A stretch of DNA of 64,000 bases from Flavobacterium sp. (lineage in GTDB: Bacteria; Bacteroidota; Bacteroidia; Flavobacteriales; Flavobacteriaceae): assembly GCA_020403245.1 (NCBI GenBank), contig JADBYA010000023.1, positions 1-64,000 on the forward strand, given 5' to 3'. This document shows, piece by piece, positions 50,960 to 61,319 of the stretch. The notes under the pieces were generated by a model. The model worked only from the letters and a program-made list of their open reading frames with translations. It did no database searches and had not been told where the DNA came from. Within the stretch, counting starts at the first letter, position 1; each line of letters begins with the position of its first letter. The position numbers and the translations under genes were made by a program.

Positions 50960-52621
50960 TTAAACCAGAGCTTTAAAATAGTTCAACAACAGTTTATTGT
51001 TTTCTCTTGTTGGTGTAAAAACTTCTAATATTGCAGGTTTGTCGTTGTTTTTGAAAAATTGTTTCAAACCGTATGACAAAGTGGTTTCATCGCTAGCCGT
51101 TATATAATCGAATTGGTACATTTTAGCTAAATGCTCTGCCGTCAAACAATGAGAAGTTTCAAAAAAAGTATTGAAAATTTCTGTTTCTTCATGACCCGGT
51201 AATATCCTGAAAATTCCACCACCACCATTATTAATGAGTATGATTTTGAAATTTTTAGGAATATAATTATTCCATAACGCATTACTATCATACAAGAAAC
51301 CAACATCGCCAGTAATTAGAACCGTTGGTTTTTTACTACCAACAGCAGCACCTATTGCGGTCGATGTACTGCCATCTATGCCACTTGTTCCTCGATTACA
51401 AAACACTTCAATAGTAGTATCAATTGAAAATAACTGCGCATAGCGTATGGGAGAACTATTACTAATTTGCAACTGAATATGTCTCGGCAAATTAGATAAA
51501 ATACATTCGAACGCTTTTAAATCGGAGAATTTAATTTTAGAGAGATACTCTTGGTGTTTAATTTTTCTTTCTTGATAAATTGCTTCAAAAGTGGCTTTAT
51601 AATTGCTTTTTACAAGTTTTACGTAGGGTAAAAACTGTTTAAAAAATTGATTGGGATGTACAATAAAATGTTTGGTCAAAGTACCAAACGTATTGTAAGC
51701 TCTCAATTCATCAATATGCCAATGATGATTTGGTTTGTATTTTCTTAAAAAAGATTTTACTCTTTTAGATACAATCATACCACCAAAAGTGATTAGAATT
51801 CTAGGTTGTAATTCTACAAAATCTTTTGAACCAAATGGTGTAATCAAGGTATCAATTGTTTTGATAAATGAAGGATGATGTAAATTAGATGTAGTTTCTG
51901 TTAACACTACTACGGATGGAAATGTGGCCAACAAATCGATCCATTTTTGTTCAATAGTATTTGGAAGATTCACACCTACTATTATCAATATCTTATTACT
52001 TTGATTCCATAAGTTACAAAAAGAAACAATATCATCTTGGCTTACAAAATTGTTAATTTTAAATGTGTCATTAATATTGCAATCAACTGATAGTTTGTTT
52101 GTAGTTTCATACAATGGTTCTTCAAACGGAACATTTATATGCACAGGTCCTTTTTGGGCAACAGCCACATTAATAGCTTCATTGATTAATAAATCGTTAT
52201 CATCTGACGCTTCTTCTGCTAAATTAGCATTAAACAACGAATGGTTTTGAAAAACATTCTTTTGCCTAATGGTTTGTCCATCACCAATATCTATTTTATC
52301 AGAAGGTCTGTCGGCAGAGATTACAATAAAAGGAATTTGACTATAGAAAGCTTCTGCCAATGCAGCATAATAATTGAGTAATGCCGAACCCGAAGTACAC
52401 ACAACAGCAACTGGTTTTTGGGTTTGTTGTGCAATACCTAGTGCAAAAAAGGCAGCACAACGTTCGTCTGCAATACTGTAGCAACGGAACTTTGAATTAT
52501 TGCTAAATCCAATAGTCAAAGGTGCATTTCTAGAACCGGGTGAAATAATAATATCGTGAACTCCTTTGGTATTGCATATTTCGATAATGCTTTGTGCCAA
52601 AGGGATTTTTGGGTAAATCAT
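50960..52621 (-). CDS. Menaquinone synthesis enzyme MenD (SEPHCHC synthase)
   Basis: 553 residues, thiamine-diphosphate dependent, joining isochorismate and 2-oxoglutarate. The N-terminal segment IISPGSRNAPLTIGF is a MenD hallmark, with SGSALLNYYAALAEAFYSQI. The cofactor-binding end shows NRGTSGIDGSTSTAIGAA and TGDVGFLYDSNALWNN, then INNGGGGIFRILPG. It supports menaquinone-based respiration. Other men genes are not in the window. Confidence 0.95.
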   Translation of the reverse strand: MIYPKIPLAQSIIEICNTKGVHDIIISPGSRNAPLTIGFSNNSKFRCYSIADERCAAFFALGIAQQTQKPVAVVCTSGSALLNYYAALAEAFYSQIPFIVISADRPSDKIDIGDGQTIRQKNVFQNHSLFNANLAEEASDDNDLLINEAINVAVAQKGPVHINVPFEEPLYETTNKLSVDCNINDTFKINNFVSQDDIVSFCNLWNQSNKILIIVGVNLPNTIEQKWIDLLATFPSVVVLTETTSNLHHPSFIKTIDTLITPFGSKDFVELQPRILITFGGMIVSKRVKSFLRKYKPNHHWHIDELRAYNTFGTLTKHFIVHPNQFFKQFLPYVKLVKSNYKATFEAIYQERKIKHQEYLSKIKFSDLKAFECILSNLPRHIQLQISNSSPIRYAQLFSIDTTIEVFCNRGTSGIDGSTSTAIGAAVGSKKPTVLITGDVGFLYDSNALWNNYIPKNFKIILINNGGGGIFRILPGHEETEIFNTFFETSHCLTAEHLAKMYQFDYITASDETTLSYGLKQFFKNNDKPAILEVFTPTRENNKLLLNYFKALV

Positions 52622-52863
52622 TGTTTTTCTTTATGGAAAGCAAATATACAAAGAAATTAGGTTGATTAATATACAGTTAAAGCCATGTTTAAAGAGAATC
52701 GTTGTATGAGTTTTGTATTTAGATATTCTAAAATTTAGTCGTAGAACCTACTAATACAATTATTCATGCTATGTCGCCCTGAGCTTATCGATGGGCAATA
52801 AAAAAATATAATATAGCTAAATGACAAAGTAAACAGTCACAACTTTTTTACTATTTTTGATTT

Positions 52864-53361
52864 ATGAAAATAGAACTCCGCTCCTACCAAAAACAAGATG
52901 CGCAAGCTATTGTTGCTATTATCAATTATAATATACTCAACTCAACAGCACTCTATGATTACCATCCCAGAACATTGGAACAACAACAAACAATTTTTGA
53001 GGATAAACTAAAAAAAGGTTTTCCAATTATTGTTGCAACTATAGATAGTCGTATTGTTGGGTTTGGTTATTACAGCGAATTTCGTTTTCGTGAAGCTTAC
53101 CGGTATACAGTAGAACATTCAGTTTATGTTTCTAATGATTATCATGGTAAAGGTATTGGAAAACAGCTTTTATCAGAATTGATATCGTTAGCAAAAAAAC
53201 AAAAACTACATACCATCGTTGCTGTTATTGACTCAGAAAATCAGGGTAGCATTTTTTTTCACGAACAGTTTGGGTTTGTAAACGTTGGAATTATAAAGGA
53301 ATCTGGATATAAATTTGATCGTTGGCTGCATTCGGTGATTATGCAGTTGTTGTTGGAGTAA
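52864..53361 (+). CDS. GNAT-family N-acetyltransferase (Pat/phosphinothricin type)
   Basis: 165 residues. The motif RYTVEHSVYVSNDYHGKGIG gives the acetyl-CoA pyrophosphate loop (GKGIGKQLL), and the start with LNSTALYDYHPRT resembles phosphinothricin-type acetyltransferases. The natural acceptor is unknown. TATTTTTG at 52852-52859 sits only five bases before the ATG. Confidence 0.85.
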   Translation: MKIELRSYQKQDAQAIVAIINYNILNSTALYDYHPRTLEQQQTIFEDKLKKGFPIIVATIDSRIVGFGYYSEFRFREAYRYTVEHSVYVSNDYHGKGIGKQLLSELISLAKKQKLHTIVAVIDSENQGSIFFHEQFGFVNVGIIKESGYKFDRWLHSVIMQLLLE

Positions 53362-53414
53362 TTCAAAACCTAACAAATTACTTCATCGGGTTATATATAT
53401 AAACATTAGGATAT

Positions 53415-53789
53415 TTAGATTAATTCAATGCTATTTTCTTCTAAAATAGTTAAAAGATAAGCACTTTGATTCGCATCATATTTCTCCACTCCACTTTGAT
53501 ACCATTTTTGTATGACATCTATTTGAAAGGCGTTGTAGCCATCTGCATTGATACTCATTCCTAGCATTCCAGCCAAAAGAAAATCTTCTAAAACTTTATT
53601 AGTTACTATAAGTTGCGGAATGCCATGGGCAACTTTTCCATTCATTCCTTCATAATTGGATCGTCCTTGTTTGAAACCCATTATATAAGCTTCATTTTTA
53701 TTGTCAAGTATGTTTAAATGAGGGTTTAAACCATTAGAATAACCATCAAGGTATTCTTGTCTATACAAAGGGTTAAATATGTCTTTCAT
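53415..53789 (-). CDS. Conserved hypothetical protein
   Basis: 124 residues, soluble, with LYRQEYLDGYSNGLNPHLN and AYIMGFKQGRSNYEGMNG in the first half (two GY/GF-x-x-G segments resembling short repeat motifs) and a helical second half (FLLAGMLGMSINADGYNAFQ, then IDVIQKWYQSGVE). I do not recognise the family. Protein-like composition and isolation from other frames support a real gene. Confidence 0.6.
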   Translation of the reverse strand: MKDIFNPLYRQEYLDGYSNGLNPHLNILDNKNEAYIMGFKQGRSNYEGMNGKVAHGIPQLIVTNKVLEDFLLAGMLGMSINADGYNAFQIDVIQKWYQSGVEKYDANQSAYLLTILEENSIELI

Positions 53790-53930
53790 CTTACTAAAAA
53801 TGTTTTGCTAACGAAGTGTTGAATTCAAAAATAAACACATTAGTATAGTATCTCTAATAAAATCGTTGAAAGGATAAAAAACTCTTTAAATCACTATAGC
53901 AGTGACGTTCGTCGGTAAAATAAAATAAAA

Positions 53931-53958
53931 AAACCTGATAAAATACTCCATCAGGTTT
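53931..53958 (-). terminator. Terminator of the glutathione peroxidase gene
   Basis: AAACCTGAT and ATCAGGTTT arms around ten bases, with a T-rich run on the minus strand, 19 bases after the stop codon. Confidence 0.75.
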
Positions 53959-53976
53959 TGATATTAAGATTGAAAA

Positions 53977-54582
53977 TTATTTTCCATTTATCCAACCTAC
54001 TATTTCATCATCGGTTGGTAATACGCGTGGGGATATTACTTTTACCAATTGACCCTCTTCATTGATTAGATATTTTTGAAAATTCCATTCTACTTCGCTG
54101 TCTTGTAAACCATTTTTACCTTTTTGTGTTAAGAATTGGTAGATTTCAGTCATGTCTTTCCCTTTTACCGATACTTTACTCATCATAGGGAAGGTTACAC
54201 CATAATTGCTTTTACAAAATTTAGCAATCTCTTCATTACTTCCTGGTTCTTGAGATCCAAAATTATTGGCAGGAAAACCTACTACAACGAAATTACGGTC
54301 TTTGTATTTTTCATAAATAGCTTCCAAATCTTTATACTGTGGTGTTAATCCACATTCTGAAGCGGTGTTAACAATTAATATTTTTTTACCTTTCAAAGTA
54401 GCAAAATCAAATTCTTTACCATATAAATCTTTTACCCTAAACTGGTAAATAGTTTCAACTTTTGTATCTGTGTTCATGTTTTCATTATAATTAGTGATGG
54501 CAGTAGCTGTGCTGGACTGTGCATTATTTTGGCAACTCCAAAGCAATATTAAACCAAAAGTGAGAGTAGCGAGTTTTTTCAT
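53977..54582 (-). CDS. Glutathione peroxidase-family lipoprotein
   Basis: 201 residues. A lipoprotein signal (LILLWSCQNNAQ) places it in the periplasm or outer membrane. The thioredoxin-like fold carries the peroxidatic cysteine in NTASECGLTPQY, the glutamine in PANNFGSQEPGSNEE and the tryptophan-asparagine pair in VEWNFQKYLI. A plain TGT-encoded cysteine type rather than a selenoprotein. It probably reduces peroxides using thioredoxin, as non-animal members do. Confidence 0.92.
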   Translation of the reverse strand: MKKLATLTFGLILLWSCQNNAQSSTATAITNYNENMNTDTKVETIYQFRVKDLYGKEFDFATLKGKKILIVNTASECGLTPQYKDLEAIYEKYKDRNFVVVGFPANNFGSQEPGSNEEIAKFCKSNYGVTFPMMSKVSVKGKDMTEIYQFLTQKGKNGLQDSEVEWNFQKYLINEEGQLVKVISPRVLPTDDEIVGWINGK

Positions 54583-54666
54583 TATTTATATTTTTTATCA
54601 AAATTACGAATATTATTAGCAGTTTAAAGCTTTATTTAGAGTATTTTGTAAATGGCTTGAACAAAA

Positions 54667-57600
54667 TTATTTTTTGTAATATTTATAATACATTGGATAG
54701 GATGTTGCCCCTATAAAACTCATTCCACCCAAAGTCATCCATATCCAACTTAAAGATTTTGCTTCGCCACTAGCATAGGAATGTAACCCTACCAGGTGGA
54801 AGTTTACACCATAATAAGTAAATAATATCGAAACAAAAGCATACATAGCCATTAGATTAAATATCCAAAAATTTCTCAGCGAAGGAACAAAACGAGCATG
54901 TATCACAAAAGCATACACCATAATACTAATTAATGCCCAAGTCTCTTTTGGATCCCAACCCCAATACCTTCCCCAACTTTCATTTGCCCATTGTCCGCCA
55001 AGGAAATTTCCTATCGTTAACATTACTAATCCCACAGTCAAAGCCATTTCATTAATATAGGTAATCTCTTTAATGTTCAATTCCATTTTGGCTTTATTCT
55101 TTTCATTGGTAAAGAATATTAATACTAAAGCTACAAAACCTAAAATCATTCCCAGAGCAAACGGTCCATAACTTGCCACAATAACTGCTACGTGTATCAT
55201 TAACCAATAGGAATTCAATACGGGTTGTAGGTTTGCGATTTCTGGGTCGATCCAATTAGCATAAGCAGCCGCTAATATCATCGCAGTTACAAAGGCAGAC
55301 GAAGCCACTGTCAATTTAGATTTTCTATCAAATGCCAAACCGAAGAACATGGTGGCCCAAGCCACATAGACAATTGATTCATAGGCATTACTCCACGGAG
55401 CATGTCCCGAAATATACCAACGAGCAATTAACCCTAATGTATGCGTTGCAAATAGTAATCCTACAATTATATGCAATACATTTACAGTGACTGACAACCA
55501 TTTTTTTTCTTTAAAAATTTGAATAATGGTAAACAACATCATCAAAGCGGCAATGGTTAAATACCAATAAGGTAACTTTTGGAAAACATCATATTTGTTA
55601 TACAAAATTTCATAATCAATCTTTTTATCTGATGGTCGCACTGCTTTTCCAAATTTCTTTTGATAGGTTTCTATTCCATTCAGCATGGTGTTTGCCATCG
55701 TGAAGTTTTTGGTTTTGGTAGCCATCATCAATGATTCTAAGTAGTATGGAAAAGCGGTTTTTATAGTATCCAATGCCGTTCCAGTAGCATGACTAAGCTC
55801 TACATTAGAAAGCCATTTGTTGTTTTTATCTTTTGGAACAGGATATATTTTAAGAATACTGCCAAATAAAGCGCTATTCATTAAATTTACTTTTTTATCC
55901 GTTTCAACAAAGTCTTTCTCAAATTGGTTTGGATTGGCAGTTTTGTATGCCTCATCCAAATAAGGGGACAATTTGTAATTCCCTTTATCGTCAAAGAATT
56001 TTTTAAATGGAATGAGTTTTTCTGATTTATCGGCACCAATAATTTTTCGGATGCTGTCATTACCACTTTTGATATAAATTAATGGCACTTCTATCCAAGC
56101 AAACGGAAATTGTTTCATCGACAAAAACACTTGATCGGGATTCATGCCGTTAAAATCATTACTGTGACTTACTTTTCGCAACAATTCCGATGAAAAAGTA
56201 TTGATAGGTTTCATTCGACCGCCAGCATCTTGAATTACTAATCGTCCAAACTGTGCAGCTTGTTTCTCTGGAACTTTATAATATAAAATAGAGTCCAGAT
56301 AATTCATTTTAGTTATTTCATGCGGATGTTCCTGAGCAAAACTAGGAATAGAAACAAGGAAAACTAGAATTGATAGCAGTTTTTCTTTCTTTCGTTTCAC
56401 GTTTTCTAATTTTCGTTTCAAATCGGAAAAACGAGTGTTTTTAGTTACCAATATTGCCATCATACAAAAGAATAATAAGAAGTAACCAATATAGGTAATG
56501 GTAGTTCCCCAAAAATCATGGTTCACCGAAAGTACAGTTCCTTTTTCATCTGGATCAAAAGAAGCTTGAAAGAAACGATATCCTCTGTAATCCAATATGT
56601 TATTCATAAAAATTCGAGCGTCAAACGTTTCTTTTTTATCTACAACAGTAACCTTACTTTCAAAAGCGGAATAACTTTTCTCGGTACCAGGATATTTATC
56701 GGCTATAAAATCATTCAATTTTATAGAAAAAGGTAATTCATATACTTTACTACCAAAGAAAAATGTGAACTCTAACGAACCTAACTTAACACTTGTTGGC
56801 TCACCAGCTCTTCCTTTTGCGCCTACTAGCGTTACTTCTTTGGTTTCATTCCCTACTTTTAAAAGTAAAGTAAGCGCGTCGTCATGTTCTTTTGCTTTGA
56901 AATCACCACTTGATGTAAAAGTTATTACTCCCCTTTTAGGTTGGTCTGGTATAACAAATTGTGACCCACCTAAATTATACAGCGAACGATACATTAATTC
57001 TTGCACTGAGTCTTTAGCTACTTTACCTTGCAATTTATCAGCCATACGCATAAACTGCCCTTCAAAAGGTGCCAAAATTGTATTGGTTTTGGTGTTGATG
57101 TTAATTGCACCTTTAGTTGGTTTGTTCAAAGCAAATAACACATTGTGAATGTTTTGAACTTCCCCTTCTTTGAGCATGTGTTCGTGTCTAGTTCCATCAC
57201 CCGACTCTACTAACTTTAAATAGATATCGCCATTAGGAGTTTCTTTGATGGTTTCTTTGGCATCCAAAACAAAGTTTTGATATGCAATTTCAAAAGGAAT
57301 ATCGGCAAACTTTTCATTAATTGAAAAATCATTACTAGTCACTGGAGAAAGTAGCAACGGTTTTTCAAACGTGCGACGCATCATTTTGCCTTGATAATCG
57401 CCATCAACAAAAACAGTTAAATAATTTTTGTCCGAGAAAACCTGATTAGTTGTAGCATTTTCTCTAATTGGCATCATTCCTTCGTAGCTGATGTATCGGG
57501 TAACAAAAGCACCCAAAATAATAAAAATCCACGATAAATGCATTAACAGTGTTACCCATTTTTCCTTTTTGTAGAGTTGGTAACGTTTTATATTTCCAAT

Positions 57601-57786
57601 AAAATTGATTACAAAAAACAACATAATAGCTTCAAACCACCAAGCATTGTATACTAAAATCCTTGCGGTGTCAGTATTGTATTTACTCTCAATGAATGTT
57701 CCAGCTGCCATAGCTACAGCAAAACCAATAAATAAAACCGCCATTAATCGAGTTGAGAATAGAAAGGAGTATATTTTCTTTTCCAT
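54667..57786 (-). CDS. Fused cytochrome c biogenesis protein (ResB-like/CcsA)
   Basis: 1039 residues. The N-terminal third is ResB-like, with transmembrane segments (LMAVLFIGFAVAMAAGTFIE, WVTLLMHLSWIFIILGAFV) and a long periplasmic part. The C-terminal part is CcsA, with the haem-handling WWD-type motif WGRYWGWDPKETWALI and several more helices. System II moves haem across the membrane and attaches it to CxxCH cytochromes such as the MbnH-like enzyme in this window. The fusion is the usual form in Bacteroidota. Confidence 0.94.
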   Translation of the reverse strand: MEKKIYSFLFSTRLMAVLFIGFAVAMAAGTFIESKYNTDTARILVYNAWWFEAIMLFFVINFIGNIKRYQLYKKEKWVTLLMHLSWIFIILGAFVTRYISYEGMMPIRENATTNQVFSDKNYLTVFVDGDYQGKMMRRTFEKPLLLSPVTSNDFSINEKFADIPFEIAYQNFVLDAKETIKETPNGDIYLKLVESGDGTRHEHMLKEGEVQNIHNVLFALNKPTKGAININTKTNTILAPFEGQFMRMADKLQGKVAKDSVQELMYRSLYNLGGSQFVIPDQPKRGVITFTSSGDFKAKEHDDALTLLLKVGNETKEVTLVGAKGRAGEPTSVKLGSLEFTFFFGSKVYELPFSIKLNDFIADKYPGTEKSYSAFESKVTVVDKKETFDARIFMNNILDYRGYRFFQASFDPDEKGTVLSVNHDFWGTTITYIGYFLLFFCMMAILVTKNTRFSDLKRKLENVKRKKEKLLSILVFLVSIPSFAQEHPHEITKMNYLDSILYYKVPEKQAAQFGRLVIQDAGGRMKPINTFSSELLRKVSHSNDFNGMNPDQVFLSMKQFPFAWIEVPLIYIKSGNDSIRKIIGADKSEKLIPFKKFFDDKGNYKLSPYLDEAYKTANPNQFEKDFVETDKKVNLMNSALFGSILKIYPVPKDKNNKWLSNVELSHATGTALDTIKTAFPYYLESLMMATKTKNFTMANTMLNGIETYQKKFGKAVRPSDKKIDYEILYNKYDVFQKLPYWYLTIAALMMLFTIIQIFKEKKWLSVTVNVLHIIVGLLFATHTLGLIARWYISGHAPWSNAYESIVYVAWATMFFGLAFDRKSKLTVASSAFVTAMILAAAYANWIDPEIANLQPVLNSYWLMIHVAVIVASYGPFALGMILGFVALVLIFFTNEKNKAKMELNIKEITYINEMALTVGLVMLTIGNFLGGQWANESWGRYWGWDPKETWALISIMVYAFVIHARFVPSLRNFWIFNLMAMYAFVSILFTYYGVNFHLVGLHSYASGEAKSLSWIWMTLGGMSFIGATSYPMYYKYYKK

Positions 57787-57936
57787 AGGTTGGAATAATT
57801 TTTTAAAAGTGCCACAAAAATAAAGTAAATAAATAGATTTCTACTTTTTTGTTTTGGGTTTTAATTCTTTTTTATGACTTGTGTAATTCTTTTATTTAAA
57901 ATATAAAGTGAAATTTATTTTCAATAATTTAGCCCC

Positions 57937-58698
57937 ATGATTCAAGTCTCAATTATTGGTTCCGGAAATGTAGCACAACATCTCATTCAAGCGTTTTCTA
58001 AAACAACTGAAATTGAGTTGGTTCAAGTCTTTTCTAGAAAAAAAGAAACAGTGAATCATTTGATAATTTCTGATAAAATAATTACCAATTTGAACCAACT
58101 AAAGGCCGCCGATGTCTATATCTTAGCTGTAACCGATGAAGCTATTGCCGATATTTCAAATCAACTTCCATTTAAAAATCAACTATTAGTGCATACTTCG
58201 GGCAGTGTAGCCATGGAAACGCTAAATGATAATAACCGTAAAGGGGTTTTTTATCCGCTACAAACCTTCTCAAAATCAAAGGCAGTAGATTTCAAAATAA
58301 TTCCCATTTGCATAGAAGCAACCACTGAAAAAGACTATCAAACACTTGAAGCATTGGCAAATTCTATTTCCAATGTAGTTTACAAAATATATTCTGAACA
58401 ACGAAAAGCATTACATGTTGCCGCTGTTTTTGTGTCTAATTTTGTCAATCATTTGTATAAAATGGGTAATGATATTTGTATTGAAAATAAAGTGCCTTTT
58501 GATTTATTGAAACCGTTAATTCAGGAAACTGCTAATAAAATTAACACACTTAGTCCAGCACAAGCACAAACTGGACCTGCAAAGCGAAATGATACTCAAA
58601 CCATCAATGCACATTTATCATTTTTGACCAATGACAACCAAAAAGAAATCTATAATTTACTAACCAAATCGATCATAGAAAATGGAAAAAAGTTATAA
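57937..58698 (+). CDS. Rossmann-fold DUF2520 protein
   Basis: 253 residues. An N-terminal NAD(P)-binding fold (VSIIGSGNVAQHLIQAF) is followed by DVYILAVTDEAIADIS and HTSGSVAMETL, and a helical DUF2520 domain (KALHVAAVFVSNFVNHLYKM, TGPAKRNDTQTINAHLSFL). It is similar in shape to 6-phosphogluconate-type dehydrogenases but has no proven reaction. Its last 17 bases overlap the start of the KdsC-like gene. Confidence 0.85.
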   Translation: MIQVSIIGSGNVAQHLIQAFSKTTEIELVQVFSRKKETVNHLIISDKIITNLNQLKAADVYILAVTDEAIADISNQLPFKNQLLVHTSGSVAMETLNDNNRKGVFYPLQTFSKSKAVDFKIIPICIEATTEKDYQTLEALANSISNVVYKIYSEQRKALHVAAVFVSNFVNHLYKMGNDICIENKVPFDLLKPLIQETANKINTLSPAQAQTGPAKRNDTQTINAHLSFLTNDNQKEIYNLLTKSIIENGKKL

Positions 58699-59209
58699 AG
58701 AACTCATGAATACCATTACCACCTTTATTTTTGATGTGGATGGTGTATTAACCGATAGTTCTGTTCACATCACTCCAACTGGCGAGATGCTTCGTATCAT
58801 GAACATTCGCGATGGTTTTGCTATGAAAGCAGCTCTCGAAAGTGGCTATCATGTCTGTATTATTTCGGGAGGCAATAATGAAGGTGTTCGAATTAGGTTA
58901 CGAAATTTAGGAATTACAGATATTCATTTGGCTACGCCTGATAAAGTGGCGACATTCAAAGAATACAGCGAATTGTATAATATTAATCCAGAACAAGTTT
59001 TATACATGGGCGATGATATTCCCGATTTTCACGTGATGCAATTGGTAGGATTGCCAACTTGTCCGCAAGATGCTAGCCCTGAAATTAAAGCCATTTCCAA
59101 ATACATTTCACATAAAAATGGAGGAAAAGGTGCTGTTCGCGAAGTTATAGAACAAGTGATGAAAGTGCAAAAGAAATGGCATATGTATTATAACGGAAAA
59201 CACGATTGA
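58682..59209 (+). CDS. HAD phosphatase, KdsC-like
   Basis: 175 residues. TFIFDVDGVLTDSSVHIT carries the two aspartates of motif I; CIISGGNNEGVRIRLRNLGI and VLYMGDDIPDFHVM give motifs II-IV. It matches 3-deoxy-D-manno-octulosonate 8-phosphate phosphatases, which make Kdo for lipopolysaccharide and act as tetramers. The start used is conserved; a second ATG nine codons later is possible. It is the second gene of a run with the DUF2520 protein. Confidence 0.9.
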   Translation: MEKSYKELMNTITTFIFDVDGVLTDSSVHITPTGEMLRIMNIRDGFAMKAALESGYHVCIISGGNNEGVRIRLRNLGITDIHLATPDKVATFKEYSELYNINPEQVLYMGDDIPDFHVMQLVGLPTCPQDASPEIKAISKYISHKNGGKGAVREVIEQVMKVQKKWHMYYNGKHD

Positions 59210-59504
59210 TTATAGTAGTAAGTATTAAGATTAGAGTATTAAGTATTAAGATTAGAGTATTAAGTATAATTAATTTGTTTATAAATTTAATATCAGATTT
59301 CAAGATTTGTTGTCTTATAAAAAATTATTAGCATTGGCTATGAAACTTCAAATTATATAAAAAAAATGTTTAATGAATTATTAAATTAGAGAAATGTAGC
59401 TGGGGAAAAAGTATTTATTATATTGATTTTATATCATCAATAATTTTGAGTAAAAACCATATATAAAACCCTGAATACTAAAATCTTAACACTGAAAACC
59501 AATC
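59210..59504. other. AT-rich intergenic region with a short tandem repeat
   Basis: A 21-bp unit built from TAAGTATTAAGATT and AGAGTAT occurs twice in full and once partly at 59219-59267. The rest is AT-rich with no frame or hairpin of note. Confidence 0.7.
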
Positions 59505-60437
59505 ATGAAGTACCTAAAACTAATTCGCTACCAAAACCTTCTGCTACTTGCCTTTATGCAATTAATCTTTCGTTATGGATTTTTAAAATTGCAAAATATT
59601 CCATTGGCCTTAAATCATTTTCAGTATGGCTTATTGGTTTTATCAACAGTATTAATTGCCGCTGCTGGATACATTATTAATGATATTTTTGATCAGGAAA
59701 CCGATAATGACAACAGACCAAATACTAATACTGTTGGAAAAAGTATAACTGAAAAAACAGCATATAATTTATATTTCATCCTCAATGTTACAGGAGTGGG
59801 TATTGGGTTTTATTTATCCAATGTAATTCAAAAACCTAGTTTTACAGGGGCTTTTATTATTGTTTCTGCTACCTTGTACATGTATGCTACCAGTTTAAAA
59901 CAAATGCTTTTGATAGGAAATATTATTGTGGCTATGTTGCTCTCATTTAGTGTTTTAATCATAGGATTATTTGATTTGCTTCCTGCCACTTATGAAGGAA
60001 ACAGAGCTGCAATGGGAATATTATTTTCGATGTTAATTGATTATGCCATCTTTGCATTTATAATAAATTTTATACGCGAAATTGTTAAAGACATGGAAGA
60101 TGTAAATGGAGACTATAATCAAGGAATGAGCACTTTACCGATTGCTATTGGAGTAAAGAGAACTTCAACAATTATTTTTGTTATCAGTGTTGTAGCGATA
60201 CTAATTTTGCTATGGTACATCAACAGTTATTTAATGGCAAACAAGCTCTATTTTGCTGTAATTTATACTTTTCTTTTTGTTATTGCTCCACTCATTTTAT
60301 TTGTAACAAAAATTTGGAATGCTACTTCAAAGAACGAATTTCATTTTTTAAGTACTATTTTGAAATGGGTTATATTTTTTGGAATTCTATCGGTTTTGAT
60401 AATTACTTTAAATATAAAATACAATGCTAAAGGATAA
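59505..60437 (+). CDS. UbiA-family prenyltransferase
   Basis: 310 residues, about eight transmembrane helices. The first aspartate-rich motif NDIFDQETDNDNRPN and the second, EIVKDMEDVNGD, bind the prenyl diphosphate and metal. The family position is near geranylgeranylglycerol-phosphate geranylgeranyltransferase-annotated proteins of Flavobacteriia; the real acceptor is uncertain. It overlaps maf by 14 bases. Confidence 0.87.
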   Translation: MKYLKLIRYQNLLLLAFMQLIFRYGFLKLQNIPLALNHFQYGLLVLSTVLIAAAGYIINDIFDQETDNDNRPNTNTVGKSITEKTAYNLYFILNVTGVGIGFYLSNVIQKPSFTGAFIIVSATLYMYATSLKQMLLIGNIIVAMLLSFSVLIIGLFDLLPATYEGNRAAMGILFSMLIDYAIFAFIINFIREIVKDMEDVNGDYNQGMSTLPIAIGVKRTSTIIFVISVVAILILLWYINSYLMANKLYFAVIYTFLFVIAPLILFVTKIWNATSKNEFHFLSTILKWVIFFGILSVLIITLNIKYNAKG

Positions 60438-61011
60438 ACTCAAAAACTACAAAGTTATTTTAGCTTCAGGTTCGCCCAGAAGACAACAATTTTTTAAAGA
60501 TTTAGATTTGGATTTTGAAATTCGATTAAAAGAAATTGAAGAAGTATATCCTGATAATCTTCAAGGTGTAGAAATAACCAATTATTTAGCTGAACTCAAA
60601 GCTAAACCTTTTGATGGAGAAATTGCTGAAAATGAAATTCTAATTACTAGTGATACCATCGTTTGGTTAAATAACAAAGCATTAGGAAAACCAAAAGATT
60701 ATTCCGATGCCTTTATTATTTTGAATTCTTTATCCAATACTACACATGAAGTAATTACCTCGGTTTGTTTTAAAACCAAATGGAAAATAGAAACTCTTTT
60801 TGATGTTACCAAAGTAACTTTTAACACGCTTTCAGATGATGCAATTCATTATTATTTAGAAAACTACAAACCGTTTGATAAAGCTGGTGCTTATGGAATT
60901 CAGGACTGGATTGGATTAATTGGTATTACCAAAATTGATGGCTCCTATACTAATGTCGTTGGACTTCCAACAAACTTAGTCTACCATTATCTAAATAATT
61001 TAAATTCTTAA
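60424..61011 (+). CDS. Maf-family nucleotide pyrophosphatase
   Basis: 195 residues. The Maf signature ILASGSPRRQQF opens the protein; ITSDTIVWLNNKALGKPKD and FDKAGAYGIQDW are the other conserved blocks. It removes pyrophosphate from non-canonical or UTP/dTTP-type nucleotides, in housekeeping and cell-division contexts. It is translationally coupled to the UbiA-family gene. Confidence 0.93.
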   Translation: MLKDKLKNYKVILASGSPRRQQFFKDLDLDFEIRLKEIEEVYPDNLQGVEITNYLAELKAKPFDGEIAENEILITSDTIVWLNNKALGKPKDYSDAFIILNSLSNTTHEVITSVCFKTKWKIETLFDVTKVTFNTLSDDAIHYYLENYKPFDKAGAYGIQDWIGLIGITKIDGSYTNVVGLPTNLVYHYLNNLNS

Positions 61012-61319
61012 TAAGAATTATTTTGAACAATTTTTAAAGAAGAAATAGCATGGAAATAAAACAGAAACAAAAAAAGTGCAAGGAAAAAATTAAAAATTAT
61101 AAAAAAAATAAAAATAGCAACGAAAGTTCCTTTCTTTTTATATTTGTAGCAAAATCATTATATTATAAATCACTAATATGTAATAAAAAATAATAATTTT
61201 ACTACATAAATAAAAAAATAATGCATTTTAACGATAAAAATAAACCATTTAAAGATTTTTTAATTATATTTGTGCTTTATATTAAACTCATTTTTGTTAA
61301 ACCCAAATCTACAAAAATT
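61012..61319. other. AT-rich intergenic region with candidate -7 boxes
   Basis: TATATTTG occurs at 61139-61146 and 61265-61272, the latter 48 bases before the next start. Neither has a TTG at consensus distance. An upstream in-frame ATG at 61221 would put a non-signal hydrophobic segment before the true signal peptide and is not used. Confidence 0.5.
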